Source of the DNA: Zelopaecilomyces penicillatus
Lineage: Eukaryota; Ascomycota; Sordariomycetes; Hypocreales; Pseudodiploosporaceae
Length of the DNA stretch: 64,000 bases
Reading direction: 5' to 3'
NCBI GenBank assembly: GCA_005765155.1
Contig: VCCP01000006.1
Coordinates: 446,501 to 510,500, forward strand
Below, one piece after another: positions 34,680 to 47,140 of the stretch (positions are counted from its first letter, which is position 1; each line of letters begins with the position of its first letter). The notes under the pieces are model-generated. The model was given only the letters and a program-made list of their open reading frames with translations, made no database searches and was not told the DNA's origin. The position numbers and the translations under genes are program-made.

Positions 34680-37600
34680 GTAGAATATGGAATTGAATTG
34701 GGTGTGACATATCACAACAACCCCCGGGTATAGAATGGTGGCTCCAAAATGGAGGCTGGTGGACAAAAGGCGTTTGGGTGTGGCTGGACCTTTAATACTT
34801 CTCGTGGTTCTTCCATTTTCTTTCCTTTTCTTTTCTTTTGATGAGGTGGCTCGGCGTATGAGATAGACTTGCCTTTTGAGAATGCAGAATGACAACGACT
34901 GATGGAAGCTGGAAAATGGAAGAAGAATGATGGGAGAGGCTCTGTGCCAGCAGATAGGGTTTTCCTGTTTAGGTGGCTGAAATGCAGAGATGATTACACA
35001 TGCAACATTGCTGATGATGCGTGACGACTTGACGATGTAATTGCTCCTTGCTCTAATAGGTAGTTAATACTACATGACATAACACCTGCCAATTGATTTT
35101 CACAGAGGTCCTGGCACGCCCGATCACCAGTCCTACATATAGAGATCAGCATGCCCCCGGAACGTGGTCCCGAGCTGAACATTGCCAATGCATCTTTCTC
35201 GATCTGGATATTTAGGACGGCGCCTGGACTCGTAAAAGCCCGAAACATCTTGTTCACTCTCTATGTACCTGTGCGAACGAGCTGGATGATTGGCGATAGA
35301 CGATAGGCAGTGTGACAACGGAGTAATTAAACAGTGGCGCCGCCACAAGGTTGCGACCCTCCTCTATCTCTCAACCCTTCAAAACAGAATTCGGCATGGA
35401 TGCCAGCCAGGGTGCCGGGTCGGCCGCTATTTAGTTACTCCCCCGCCCCCTTTCCAGTGAAATGCATAAATGAAGCCACCATCTTTTGGTTTGGTTTGGT
35501 TGCGATGGGTTTTTGGGGATGCAACATTGATGAAGAAGACAGGAAAAGCGCATCACACGGCGTTAATCGCGATTTTGCCCCTGCTGCAACCCCGGCAATC
35601 GGACATGGCACATACTAATACGGAATACTACGTAGGTAGATAGCTGAGATGCGGGCCGGTGTCCCGGGGGGAAAGAGAGAAAAGATCAAATCCAACTTTT
35701 GGGTTGGCTGCGGGCCGCTTCATATAGAAAAAAACAGAGTTTTTGCCTACATGGCACAATGTCCGTACGTACATAAAAACATACATAGATACATAGGTAA
35801 TAAGGGGCAATTACAGCACAGTACAAACAAAAACCATGCTGCAAGATCCCCATCCCGCATCGTTATGCAAAGCCCCCCCATAAAAAGGAGACCGGTGAAG
35901 CGGACATGCATATCACTGTCAAGCGTTCTAGGCTTTTTTTTCTCTCTATCAATCAGGGCTATATCGAAAAATCATCCAGGGTATCCTATTGGTGGGAGAG
36001 CTCTTTGCCCCCCCTGGTCAGTTGTTGGGCTGAAGCGGGCGTTTTGGGGGGCTTGCATGTCTTGAGGGGTTTGCGATGGATGAGTGAATGAATGAATGAA
36101 TGAAAGAAGAGCTAAAGGCGTTTTTTATTTGGTCTCATCAATAAGAATTGGGGATTAACACATTACTGAGACTAGTACTTGGATAGCATCTAGATGGGGC
36201 AACAAGAAGTACTTTGTAGTGTGTAGAAAGCCTCGGAACAGGGATAATACATGTACACTATGATGGTGTTCTTATCTTGACTCCCTATTGTAGATTAGAT
36301 ATCTAGTTTATGAGTGCATGTAGCCAATTGCTAGACAATTGCTAGTATTACAATGTTCCATATAGTAGAACAAGGCGTTTCTCCTTTCAACTTGGCGACG
36401 GAGTAATTACATCGCATAGCCAGCCCTCTTGCACGTCTACAATTCACTCGGTATATCCGACTGTTCCAGTACGACTGTCTTTTTTTGTTTTCAAGGTGTA
36501 ATTATGTGATTTCAGCACTGTTTTTCTGTACTACGATTATTGTTACATGATGAAACGCCAACGTCTGGCTTTCTTCACATACCCTTCATTGATATGGAGG
36601 AGACATCAAAATCAAGTACAGATGATGTGACAATAAGCACCGGGTACGTTTCGCGGAGGCTGAGGACGCTTGTACACTTTTGATTCCATGTTCTGCTTAT
36701 CAGTGAACTGTTTCTTTTTCAGCATTTAACATCGGGAGATGGGGGAAACAGAGCCCAATCTGTTTTTTTAGAGAATCCTGAGACAGGTAAAAGGCCGCGT
36801 TTTGTCAGGAGCTAACATGATGCTATTTGCCGAAGTGGAAAGAGAGAACAAAACATCGTATTAGCATCCTGTCAAGATCCAACGACTTGGATTCCCATGT
36901 GGACGAACCCGCACAAGGCAACGGGGTCCAGGGGTCTAAGGGATCCCCACGTATCCCGGCATCAAACGGCGGCATCCCCGGTGTCGAGGCTGAGACCCGG
37001 CCGCTTATAAACGTATCAACAAAGCGGGCTGTAATAAAACACAAAAGTCCCTTGGCCATTCTCACTTCATGCAAAGACGGGTCGTGTGGTTGGCTGTTTT
37101 GTCGTCGTTTCGTTTTCGTCGTTTTCGTCGTTTTCGTGTTGTTGTTGGTGGAGGGTTACGCAAGCCCACAGAGCCAAAGGGGGGTGGGGGGACGTTGAAA
37201 AGCTGGGGAAAGAGTCTGGGTCGGCTGCATCAACTAGTTATCACGCATTTCGATATTGATAGTTTCAGCTGTCCAATGTGGGATGGGCGTGGTATTCGTG
37301 TTTTGGTGGGTAGATTGCGGGACGGATAGAGCGGGACCTGTTCATCCCTCTCCCAAGGGTCCGGGGGGGAAGAGACGAGGAGATTCCTCGCGAGTGAGTC
37401 GAGGGGATCCAAGTTTCCGGGATTGGGTGGAAACCATCTCGCCATGATGGGGTTGTGCCTCTCTGACTATTGATGAGATTGGCGTTGTGGACTTGTGATA
37501 TTGCCATTAGCCGGAATCTCTCTATATAGTCGACCTGTTCGGTGTTGAGACTGAATCGTCTGTAGCACAATGGGATCTGAGTGGAACAAAGCATTCTTTT

Positions 37601-38589
37601 CGGTATCTGCATTTACCGCGTTAAATCTCAACATGTCATCCACAAACCATGCCGCACTGCGGGTATCATAACTCATATACCCAGTCAAGGGTGCCTACCA
37701 ACACATGCAATGCGCGAAGACAACGAGGCTGCCATCAGAACAAATAAAAAAAAAGCGGCTTACCAACGTCTAGGTACAACCAACAAACGGCAAACCACTG
37801 GTACTTGTCCAATTATTTCCCCTTGCCGTCTTTCTTTTGTCTCCCCCCCTCCCCTCCTTCTCACATGTTTACTCGTTTTTGAAGGACCTGGCGCTGACGG
37901 CAATCCGACGTAGCTGGCCGTTGATAAAGCGGTCGCATCATGTCTGGACGCCTAGGCCGCCTTAGCGTGACAGATGGCCGGTATTAAAGTAAAACGGCCA
38001 CTCGAATTGCAAATTGCAACCGTTTCAATGCCAGGCGTCGATCCCAGTTGGCTGGTCAAGTTTCAATCATTGGGACTGTAAGTCAACACTCAAAAAGGAT
38101 GCACCCTGATGGACGCCACCTTGAAGGGTCCTCCTCATCAGGGTCCTTTTTACTCGTCAGGGTCTTGTCTGTGAAGTTCTTGTTGAAGCGAAGTTGACCT
38201 CGCTGAAGCGCATCAAAGAAACTGTGAGTCATGAGACAAGTCTCTTTGGCCATTGGGCAGATAATTTAGTCACATTCCTCCTGTGAGCCAACTGACGATG
38301 CGCTACTGCCAAATGTGTCTTCCTGGTGCCACCATGGCGGGATGGACTGCGGAACTTGCGGTGAAAGCTGACCGATTGCCGACTCGGCCACTGCCTTATG
38401 TCAGACCCATTGCAAGTGAACACCGTTGACATTTCATCAGTTCTCAGTCTCTTCATCCTGTGATCTCTACTCTCTTTTCTCTTTTCTCTAGTCTCTGATA
38501 CTCTCCATTCTGTACCACTGCCTTCCGGTCCCTATCACAGCAATTGTACCAGCAAGAAAAGCCAATAGGAGAAATCGTCAGATTTCATA
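34680..38589. other. Long gene-free interval
   Basis: About 3.9 kb with no supportable gene on either strand. It contains simple-sequence patches (GAAT repeats near 36085, TCGTTT repeats near 37100-37140) and G/C homopolymer runs. The first part is the MIOX 3' region; the last ~150 bases are a pyrimidine-rich promoter for the following gene. Confidence 0.45.
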
Positions 38590-39387
38590 ATGTCTGATGA
38601 CCCCCTGTTCTTACGTGTTCCCCCGGAAGTCCGTATGATGATATACGGATACCTGCTGGACAATGGCGGCAGTTCCCGAATCGCCATACGAAACAAGCCC
38701 CCTTCATCAACTACTTTTGGCCTGACCCAGAGCACGCGGAGATCTGCCTACAGAATTGTCGAGCGATCACTGCAGAAACGACTGTACGAGACAACTTACT
38801 ACGCCGAAAGCGATGGGGAGATGCACCCAGCCATCTTGGCAGTGAATCAACTGATTCGGGAGGAGGCATCACATTTCTTATACGGAATGCATTCATTTCA
38901 CTTTGCCGGCGACCTCGAGGCCGTCATACCATTTCTCAGTGACAGAACACTAATCACAAGGGATCTCGTCCAGGAGATTACACTGCACAAAAAGGGACCC
39001 TTGGCCACCATGGAAACCGACGCGGGTGCGTGGGCTGCCATCTGTCGCTTCCTCAGCGCGCTCTCAAAACTCAACAAACTGAGAATCGTCCTGGAAGGGG
39101 GCCGGCCAGATCAGCCGTGGGATGGGCCACAAGAACTGAGCTGCTCCGATCTACGGTTTCTGTATGCAACACGGCACGAGAGTATGGCCTGGGCCAGGGC
39201 GCTGGCCGAGGTGAAGATGGCGACGGAGGTTGAAGTCGTGGCAGATCTGCGACGGCTTGCACAGCCGGAAACCACGGCGACAATTGTCTACGCGGCATTC
39301 TCGGCGTCGATTGAGACCACTCTGGTGGAGTTCCTCCGGACGGAACTCGGCGTCCCAGCAAAGGCAGGGCCGGCTGCGACATCATGA
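38590..39387 (+). CDS. 2EXR/F-box-like fungal protein of unknown function
   Basis: Single exon, 265 aa. The start (LFLRVPPEVRMMIYGYLLD) matches the N-terminal motif of the expanded fungal 2EXR/F-box-like families (L..LP.EIR..IY.Y). A second typical segment, MHPAILAVNQLIREEASHFLYG, follows near residue 80, where family members have PAIL..N..I..EA...LY. Roles of these proteins are largely unknown; some act as substrate adaptors. The remaining ~160 residues are helical-looking without recognisable motifs. The gene stands alone between two long spacers, which fits a lineage-variable family. Confidence 0.75.
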   Translation: MSDDPLFLRVPPEVRMMIYGYLLDNGGSSRIAIRNKPPSSTTFGLTQSTRRSAYRIVERSLQKRLYETTYYAESDGEMHPAILAVNQLIREEASHFLYGMHSFHFAGDLEAVIPFLSDRTLITRDLVQEITLHKKGPLATMETDAGAWAAICRFLSALSKLNKLRIVLEGGRPDQPWDGPQELSCSDLRFLYATRHESMAWARALAEVKMATEVEVVADLRRLAQPETTATIVYAAFSASIETTLVEFLRTELGVPAKAGPAATS

Positions 39388-40075
39388 TTTGAGATGGGTC
39401 AGTAGGGTAAGGGTAAGGGTTGGCCGGGATCAGGGTTAGTGAGGGGGTCTAAGAAGTCAAGTAAACAGGGCTGGCGTTCGAGGGTTGATTTTTCTGCATT
39501 TCAATCGACATATAGACTTGATGCATGTTAGAATGGGACAAATTTTTGCATGTATAAACAGCACTGAGTTATGTGAAGCCATCACATTTGACATTGACCG
39601 TTGGATTGAACCTGTGACAAGCCGTTGAGAACGCGGTAGAGTGGATTGCGCGTGCTGCTCAGTGACATCTCCATCTTGCTGCCTGCGTGACAGAAGCTGC
39701 CAGGTTGCTTCAAAAAAAGAGGGACTCACGTGACATTACGTTGCGCGTCACATCATAGCCGTCCCCGTCGTCCAGGGAGCTTCCGGTCGCTATCTATCTC
39801 AGCCAGTGTCTCTCTCCTGGAACTAGTAATTGTCGCGAGCATACGGATACTGGCCTGCGCAATCTGGGTCAAGCTCTGCATCGTCAGCCTTTGCCTCAAC
39901 ACCGCAATTCGCCCCCTGTAGATCAGGCTGCTCAACCAGGCGCAACAACCGCACCAGCCGCAACTCGGATTCATACACACTCGTCAATGTCTAGTTAAAC
40001 CGATTCCGAACCAGCTTCCAACCCGCGCCCGTCCTCTTGACTGAAGGTACCCCGCTGCCAAAAGCTCGACCAACC
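39388..40075. other. Intergenic spacer before VPS35
   Basis: No protein-like frame. A short G-rich run of GGGTAA units lies at 39405-39420, resembling but not matching the TTAGGG telomere unit. The last ~350 bases should carry the VPS35 promoter. Confidence 0.45.
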
Positions 40076-43071
40076 ATGGCCACGCCGGCTCCCCCTGAGG
40101 ATCAGGCTCGCCTGCTTGAGGATGCCTTGGTTGCAGTGCGGCAGCAGACATCGCTCATGCGGAAATGTCTCGACACTCCCGGCAAGCTCATGGATGCCCT
40201 CAAATGCTGGTACGTAACTGTCCTTTGCAGCCTGCGACTGATTACCTCAGTCGGTTTCGTCAATCGTAGCAAGAACATGCACAACACGGATGGAACGGGG
40301 AGCTAACTTGAAGCTCTCTCTTCTCTTTTCGGGAATAACAGCTCCACGCTCGTATCAGAGCTTCGAACAAGCAGCTTAGGACCTAAGCAGTACTACGAGC
40401 TATACATGGCCATTTTCGACGCTCTGCGCTACCTATCGGTCCATCTGCGCGAGAACCACCCCGTCAATCACCTCGCCGATTTGTATGAATTGGTTCAGTA
40501 TGCCGGAAACATCATTCCGCGACTCTATCTCATGATCACGGTAGGCACAGCCTACATGTCGATAGCCGAGGCGCCAGTCAAGGAATTGATGAAGGACATG
40601 ATGGATATGAGCCGAGGGGTGCAGCACCCTATTCGCGGACTGTTCCTCCGATACTACATGTCCGGACAAGCCAGAGACTTCCTGCCGATTACCGATAGCG
40701 AAGGGCCAGAGGGCAACCTGAGCGACTCCATCAACTTCATCCTGACCAACTTTGTCGAGATGAACAAGCTCTGGGTTCGGCTGCAACACCAGGGCCATTC
40801 ACGGGAGAGAGAGCAAAGAATACGAGAGAGAAAAGAACTCCAACTGCTAGTAGGGAGCAACATCGTGCGCTTGAGCCAGCTTGTCGATCTGGAAACATAC
40901 AAATCTAGTATCTTGGGTCCCCTCCTCGAACAAGTGGTGCAGTGCCGAGATGTTCTAGCTCAGGAGTACCTCCTTGAAGTCATCACACAAGTGTTCCCTG
41001 ACGAGTTTCACCTCCACACTTTAGACCAATTCCTCGGCGCAGTGTCGCGACTGAATCCACATGTCAATGTCAAGGCAATCGTCATTGGGCTAATGGACAG
41101 GTTATCCGAGTTTGCTGAGCGTGAGGGTTCGGGTGAGAAGAACACAAACCAAGAAAATATCGAGGCCGAGGCATTGGCAAGCCTGTTGGAGAAGGTGAAG
41201 CTGCTAAAGGACAGTCCACCTAAGCACTCAGCAGCCGAACCTAGCAACAAGTCTGCAGCCGAGGATACGACAGATAACACGAAAGATGCCAACGGCGAAC
41301 AGGAGGATGAAGAGAATGCAACGGAGACGGATGGGGATGAGGGGGAGACCCACGCAGAGACAGCTACCTCAGGCGATGATGCAAGCACGCTTGCCGAACA
41401 AGCAGCACCTTCAGTGGCGGCGACGGATGAGACCGCCGTCAATGGCGAAGAAGGCGCCTCATCTGGGGACGTCCAGCTATACGAAGTCTTCTTTGCACAG
41501 GTCAAGAACCTTGTAGAGGTCCAACATCTACCCATTTATGACACCATTGCGCTACTTGTCTCTCTTTGCAACCTGGCGCTAAACAACTATCCCGATCGTC
41601 TCGATTACGTGGATCAAATCCTTGCCTATGCCACAACCAAAGTCAGAGAAAACATGAACAATGCGGACTTACATTCTCCTCCGGCTCAACAAAGTCTCCT
41701 GGCCCTTTTGCAGGCGCCGTTGAACCGCTACGTTTCAATATTCACCGCCTTATCCCTCCCTACATACGTACCATTGTTCCAGGCTCAATCTTATCCGACC
41801 CGCCGAGCTGTGGCTGGCGGTATCATTCGCACTTTGCTCAAAGACCACATCAAGATCTCAAAAACAGACCAGATGGAGAATGTACTCCATGTCATGGCAG
41901 TGCTCATCAAGGAGGGCTCACAGGCACCTCAGGGGTACCCCGGAGGCGCCCAGAGACGACCTGTTGAGACAGACGAAACACTAGAAGAGCAAGGGTGGCT
42001 GGCGCGATTAGTACATTTGCTGCAAGCCGAAGACAACGATACTCAATTCAAGCTTCTGCAAATGACGCGCAAGGCCTACTCGGATGGCAACGAACGCATC
42101 CGCACAACGACCCCTCCGTTGATCACTGCTTGCCTGAAGCTGGCGAGGAAATTCAAGCTTCGAGAACACTACGAAGACAATTGGGAGACACAAAGCAACG
42201 CCCTTTACAAGTTTATGCACTCGGCCATTAGTACACTATATACTCGCGTGAACGGCTCTGGTGTTGCGGAGTTGGCACTTCGTCTATTCTGCGCATCTGG
42301 CCAAACGGCGGACCTGACCAACTTTGAGGAGGTTGCGTATGAGTTTTTTGCTCAAGCATTCACTGTATACGAAGAAGCAGTCTCGGACTCCAAAGCACAG
42401 TTCCAGGCTGTATGTGTGATTGCAACCTCCCTACATCAAACTCGTCATTTCGGCAAGGAGAACTATGACACATTGATCACCAAATGCGCACAGCATGGAA
42501 GTAAACTGTTGCGAAAGCCAGATCAGTGCCGTGCCGTCTACCTCGCAAGTCACTTGTGGTGGGCTACACCGATGGCGGCGAATGGCGAGACGGAGGAGAC
42601 AGAGGTCTGCTGCATTTCCCCCCTTTTCTTTTGTTACTAACAGTTAAATGTGATTGGTTTGCTGACGTTTATTATTCTAGCTCTATCGCGACGGCAAGCG
42701 CGTGCTTGAGTGCCTCCAACGAGCTCTGCGTGTAGCTGACTCCTGTATGGAGACGGCGGCATCGATTGAGCTATTCGTTGAGATTCTAGATCGCTATGTG
42801 TACTACTTTGATCAGCAGAACGAATCGGTACGTAGATCCTTGTCAAAGGATATATCACTCTCTTTCCATAGCCGAAGCCACTTTTACTAACACAGTTCAA
42901 TTATAGGTCACGACCAAGTATCTCAATGGTCTTATTGAACTAATTCATTCCAACCTGGCGGGCAACCAGCAGGAATCAGCATCTATTGAGACCAGCAAGA
43001 AGCACTTTCACCAGACGCTGGAAAACATTAGGAGCAGGCAATACGAGGGTGTAGTGCTCTATCCGAGTTAA
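40076..43071 (+). CDS. VPS35: Retromer subunit Vps35
   Basis: Four exons (40076-40209, 40342-42604, 42681-42827, 42907-43071) give about 902 aa, in the family's range. Vps35 is the central alpha-solenoid of retromer, binding Vps26 and Vps29 and recycling sorting receptors from endosomes to the Golgi. The N-terminal PRLYLM motif (about residues 105-110), which contacts Vps26, is intact, as is the preceding helix pair. An acidic, Ala/Thr/Glu-rich insertion lies around residues 345-420, which I read as a disordered loop of a kind common in fungal Vps35. The C-terminal part (NPALE-type HEAT repeats ending in YEGVVLYPS) is complete. Intron 1 is 132 nt; introns 2 and 3 are 76 and 79 nt. Confidence 0.95.
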
Positions 43072-43690
43072 GGGGGTTATTCGTTGTTGTTGCTATTGTT
43101 GTTGTTGTTGAGTTACGTCATGATGCGGAGAGACAGCAGACGGTGGCTCGCGGAGAGGTGCTTAGATAAATCATCACTCATGACATGCAAGCCGGAGGAG
43201 TTCTGGACGTGGTCGGCATGTACTCTATTGTGTATACTTTTGGTCGCCAAAATAGCAGGCGGGATGGAGGGTTTGTGTTGGTGATATAATCCACCGGCTC
43301 CCCAAGCGTTCGGCCAATCGCCACCAGTCATAGCAGGCGATAAAACCCTGTTGCTTATTTGCTCGATTTTGGTCCTCCTTGTTTTTTCAACTTTGCTTCA
43401 TATTGACGAGCCTTGTAGTTATGGATGATGGCCTTGCAGGTTAGATGATTTTGAAAGCAAAAAGCAGGCAATAGAACAGAACCGGTGATAGCATCGCGGA
43501 ATGAGATGGGGGAGGGATGGAGAGATGCCAAGCACGGATTAATGTAACTCAGTCCTTGTCTGAGACGATGTTCGCAAAAGGGGGTACGGACGAGTTTGTA
43601 CTGGTATACGTATTCCCCATGTTCCCTGTAGCAAACCCCCAAGGGGGGAGATGGAATCTTAGTGGATAAGTATTAGCGGGTGCTCCTTTA
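43072..43690. other. Convergent 3' intergenic region
   Basis: 3' flanks of VPS35 and of the small minus-strand gene. It starts with a TTG-rich low-complexity run. No gene seen. Confidence 0.45.
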
Positions 43691-43954
43691 TTAGTGGCGG
43701 TGCATGGGAACGCTCAGTTCTTCCAGTGGGCTCTTCCAGTGGAAGGGTGCTGCATCATCATCATTCTCCCCCTGGCGGCCGCCGAAACGTCCTGTCTGTT
43801 GCACTACTTTCGAGTCCGTGCCAACATCGACGCCGTCTGGCCCTGGCTTCCCTTTGCACGCACCTGCACCACCACCACCAGTCAAACTGTCCTGTCGGCG
43901 CTTCTTTTTTTCATTGTGGTAGGCCTTTGCTGGTTTCTTTCTCTTCTCCGCCAT
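43691..43954 (-). CDS. Small basic hypothetical protein
   Basis: Single exon of 87 aa from ATG 43954. The N-terminus is strongly basic (EKRKKPAKAYHNEKKKRRQD), followed by a Gly-rich hinge and a mixed C-terminus ending HWKSPLEELSVPMHRH. The basic head could bind nucleic acid or act as a nuclear signal, but that is inference. Its start faces the next gene's start (44241) across a 286-bp pyrimidine-rich gap, compatible with a shared promoter. The main doubt is that it lies entirely opposite what may be that gene's leader. Confidence 0.45.
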   Translation of the reverse strand: MAEKRKKPAKAYHNEKKKRRQDSLTGGGGAGACKGKPGPDGVDVGTDSKVVQQTGRFGGRQGENDDDAAPFHWKSPLEELSVPMHRH

Positions 43955-44240
43955 ATCGATTACCTGTACTATTCTTTTTGTTCCCTTTTCTTCTTCCTTC
44001 CTTCTCGACCCTCGTTTCGACCTCCCTCCTAGCTCGGCTTTCCCGGACAACTCCTGTTTAGCCTGAATGGCCGTTTCGCCTTTGACGCCCTCCTGAACAA
44101 CCCCCCCGAGTGACGCCCTCGACGATTGCGTTCATCCATCGATTTCTCAAAACAACAGCACGGAGGAATGCGCGCGGCGCGCAATCGCCTGTTGGTCCAG
44201 CTGTGTGCCTGCCTACCCTTAATAATTTAACCCTTCCATC

Positions 44241-47140
44241 ATGCCACACCCCGAAAAGACGCCCTTCTACGACCCGGTGCCGCCGACGTACGATGAGGCT
44301 CTAGCCGGCAGCAGTCGGTCTCGACACGACGAGAGCTGGGCGCCGCCTCGATCGCCCATCGATGAACGCAATGCGACCGAGACGGAGTCGCAGTCTCTTC
44401 TTCCGCGTGCCGACCATGGCGGCGGCGCCTCTGCCTCGTCTAGCCGACGGCCGGGAGGCTACCGGGCACCTACAGTAGAAACAGATGACGAGGATAGTGT
44501 GTTTGATAGTGAAAGCGATGACGACGAAGCCGACCAAGTTCGCCGGGAGATGGAGGAGCTGGAGATTGAGGAGCCAGGCCGTACACGAGGATCGCTGTGG
44601 GGCAAGACGATAGGATTCTCTTTATCTTTACCCAGATGGAAGTGGTCTTGGAGACCGAGGCTACCTCGACTTCCACCCATCCGGCTGCCCTCGCGTGCCT
44701 CCCCTTCTGCTGGAGAGTCTTCGGACGCAAACGACCGCCACGACAATGATAACGATGACGATGAGACGAGATCTGCTTCCACAGCAACCACAAGACAGTG
44801 GGCCTTGCCCAAGATCAGCAGGACGCTACTAATCATCACCTTTGCTCGACTTCTGGCACTGTTCATAGTGCTTGGATTTGTCTATTTCCTCTTTGCCAGC
44901 GGCTTTCTCACCAGCCTGTCCCCCGGTATGGTCAACGGAGGATTGCGGTTTGACCCTGAGGAAGTGCGAGTGCATATTCAACAGAGCGTTGACCCTCAGA
45001 GGATGCGCGCATCTGTGAAACTCTTCTCAAGCTACGCACATATTGCTGGTACAGAGGGCGATTACGCCACGGCTATGGACGTGCAGAGCATGTTCAGCAA
45101 GATCGGGCTTGAGCAAGTAGAGGTGGATGAATACTATGTATATCTCAATTACCCTCGCCGGGATGGTCGGGCCGTGCAGATTATGGATAGCAGCGGGAAA
45201 AAGGCAGTTTGGACTGCCAAATTAGAAGAGGAGGAGAGGGGAGGTGAAACGGCTGGGCGGCAGACCTTTGCATTCCATGGTCACTCCAAGTCAGGCGACG
45301 TCAAGGGACCCCTGGTATACGCCAACTACGGATCGAGAGAGGATTATAAAAAGCTCCAGGACAAGGGGATTGTTACCAAAGGAGCCATCGCCCTAGTACG
45401 CTATTATGGCACCCAGACCGATCGTGCGCTCAAGGTCAAGGGCGCCGAGCTGGCCGGCTTTGCGGGATGTATCATCTACAGCGACCCGGCGGACGACGGT
45501 TTCCTGAAAGGCGAGGTGGCTCCCAAGGGACGGTATATGCCTGCTGACGGAGTTCAGAGAGGTGCTGTAAGCCTAATGAGCTGGGTGGTCGGCGATGTGT
45601 TGACACCTGGCTGGGAGAGTAAAAAGAACGTGCCGAGGATGAAGGTAAGCGAGGCACCTGGTCTGGTTAAGATTCCTAGTCTCCCATTGGCATGGAGAGA
45701 TGCGCAAGTGCTCCTACAGCACCTCAAGGGGCATGGCCAAAAGGTGCCAAACGAGTGGAAGGGCGGGGTTCCTGACGTGGGTGAATGGTGGACCGGAAAT
45801 TCATCGTCGCCTATTGTGCGTTTGCAGAACGAGCAGGACGAAGTTGAACAGCAGCCAATCTGGAACGTGTACGGCAAGATTGTCGGCATGGAACAATCGG
45901 CCAAGTCAATCATTCTAGGGAACCACAGAGATGCGTGGACATTTGGCTCAACCGATCCTCATACGGGGACAGCCATCATGATAGAGTTGGCTCGCATCTT
46001 GGGCGACCTGGTCAAGCGCGGATGGAGGCCTTTGCGGACGATCGAGTTTATGTCATGGGACGCTGAAGAGTATAACCTTATTGGCTCTACGGAGTATGTC
46101 GAGAAGAATCTCGAGTCGCTGCGAGCTAATGCGTATGCATACATCAACCTCGATACCGTCATATACGGCAACAAGCTGCGTGCGGCGGGCTCGCCTGTCA
46201 TGAGAAAACCGCTTATGCGCGCCATTGGCCGGATAATGGATCCTATCCAGAACGCAACCCTCAAAGATCTCTGGAATCACCACGGCAGCCAGCTCGAGGG
46301 TCTCGGAGCGGGCAGCGACTATGTTGCGTTTCAAGATATCGCAGGCACGAGTTCACTAGATCTGGAATTTTCCGGCGAGCGGTTCCCTTACCACTCCAAC
46401 TACGACAACTTCGACCTGATGGAGAAGGTGATTGACCCCGGGTTCACGTACCACGCGCTCATGGCTCAGCTTGTTGGCTTGATCATGCACGACCTGGCAG
46501 ATAGGGCGATTATGCCCTTCGATATGATAGGCTATGGCGAAACTCTGCAGAAATGGATTGGTGATTTAGAAAAATGGGCCAAGGCGCAGGAAAGGGCACA
46601 GAAGATGGAGAAGTCTAAAGATGCAGCCGCCAAGAAAGAGGATCATGATTCCCTCTCGTTTAAGGAGCTTAAAGATGCGGCAAAGATGATTACGACCAAT
46701 GCCGAGGAGTTTGAGAAGTGGGAAATGCAGTGGGACCGGGCCGTCTTGGCGAGCGGAGGATGGGAGGGTACTGATTTGGGCAAGGCACGGCTTGGGTATA
46801 ATCAAAAGATGGCCCAGTTTGAGACGTGCTTGCTAGACTTGGAACTAGGCGGTGGTGTAAGTTTTTTTTTTTCTTTTTTCTTTTTTTGTTGTCTGACGAA
46901 TGATGATGATGATGATGGAAATATGGACTGACAATGCTTGCTTTGTTTTTTTTACAGATCCCTAACCGCACACAATTCAAGCACGTTGTTTTCGGGCCAC
47001 AGCGATGGTCAGGCTACGACGAGGCGTTTTTCCCTGCGATCCGCGACCTGGTAGAAGACGGTCTTTGGGATGAGGCGCGCCAGTACATGGCCAAGACGGC
47101 GGCGTTGCTACGAAATGCAGCATCAATTCTCAGCCTGTGA
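44241..47140 (+). CDS. Transferrin-receptor/GCPII-like M28 peptidase (Vps70 type)
   Basis: Two exons, 44241-46856 and 46958-47140, about 932 aa. It is a type II membrane protein: a ~194-residue cytosolic tail with a PPTY motif at residues 14-17 and acidic patches, one membrane helix at ~195-219, then a protease-associated (PA) domain, an M28B catalytic domain and a TfR dimerisation domain. Zinc-site residues of glutamate carboxypeptidase II are visible: His in NHRDAW, Asp in STDPHTGTA, Glu pair in SWDAEEYN, Asp in INLDTVIYGN and His in PYHSNYDN. An active metallopeptidase is therefore likely, unlike transferrin receptor itself. Yeast Vps70 acts in vacuolar protein sorting. The intron (46857-46957) starts with a T tract and contains a TGA trinucleotide run. 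Confidence 0.92.

Noticed and set aside
39405..39440. GGGTAA-rich run resembling telomere repeat
   Set aside because: The unit is GGGTAA, not the fungal TTAGGG, and only about three copies occur. Not an interstitial telomere.
41008..41535. Long Ser-rich minus-strand opening
   Set aside because: It is the antisense shadow of the acidic low-complexity insertion of VPS35.
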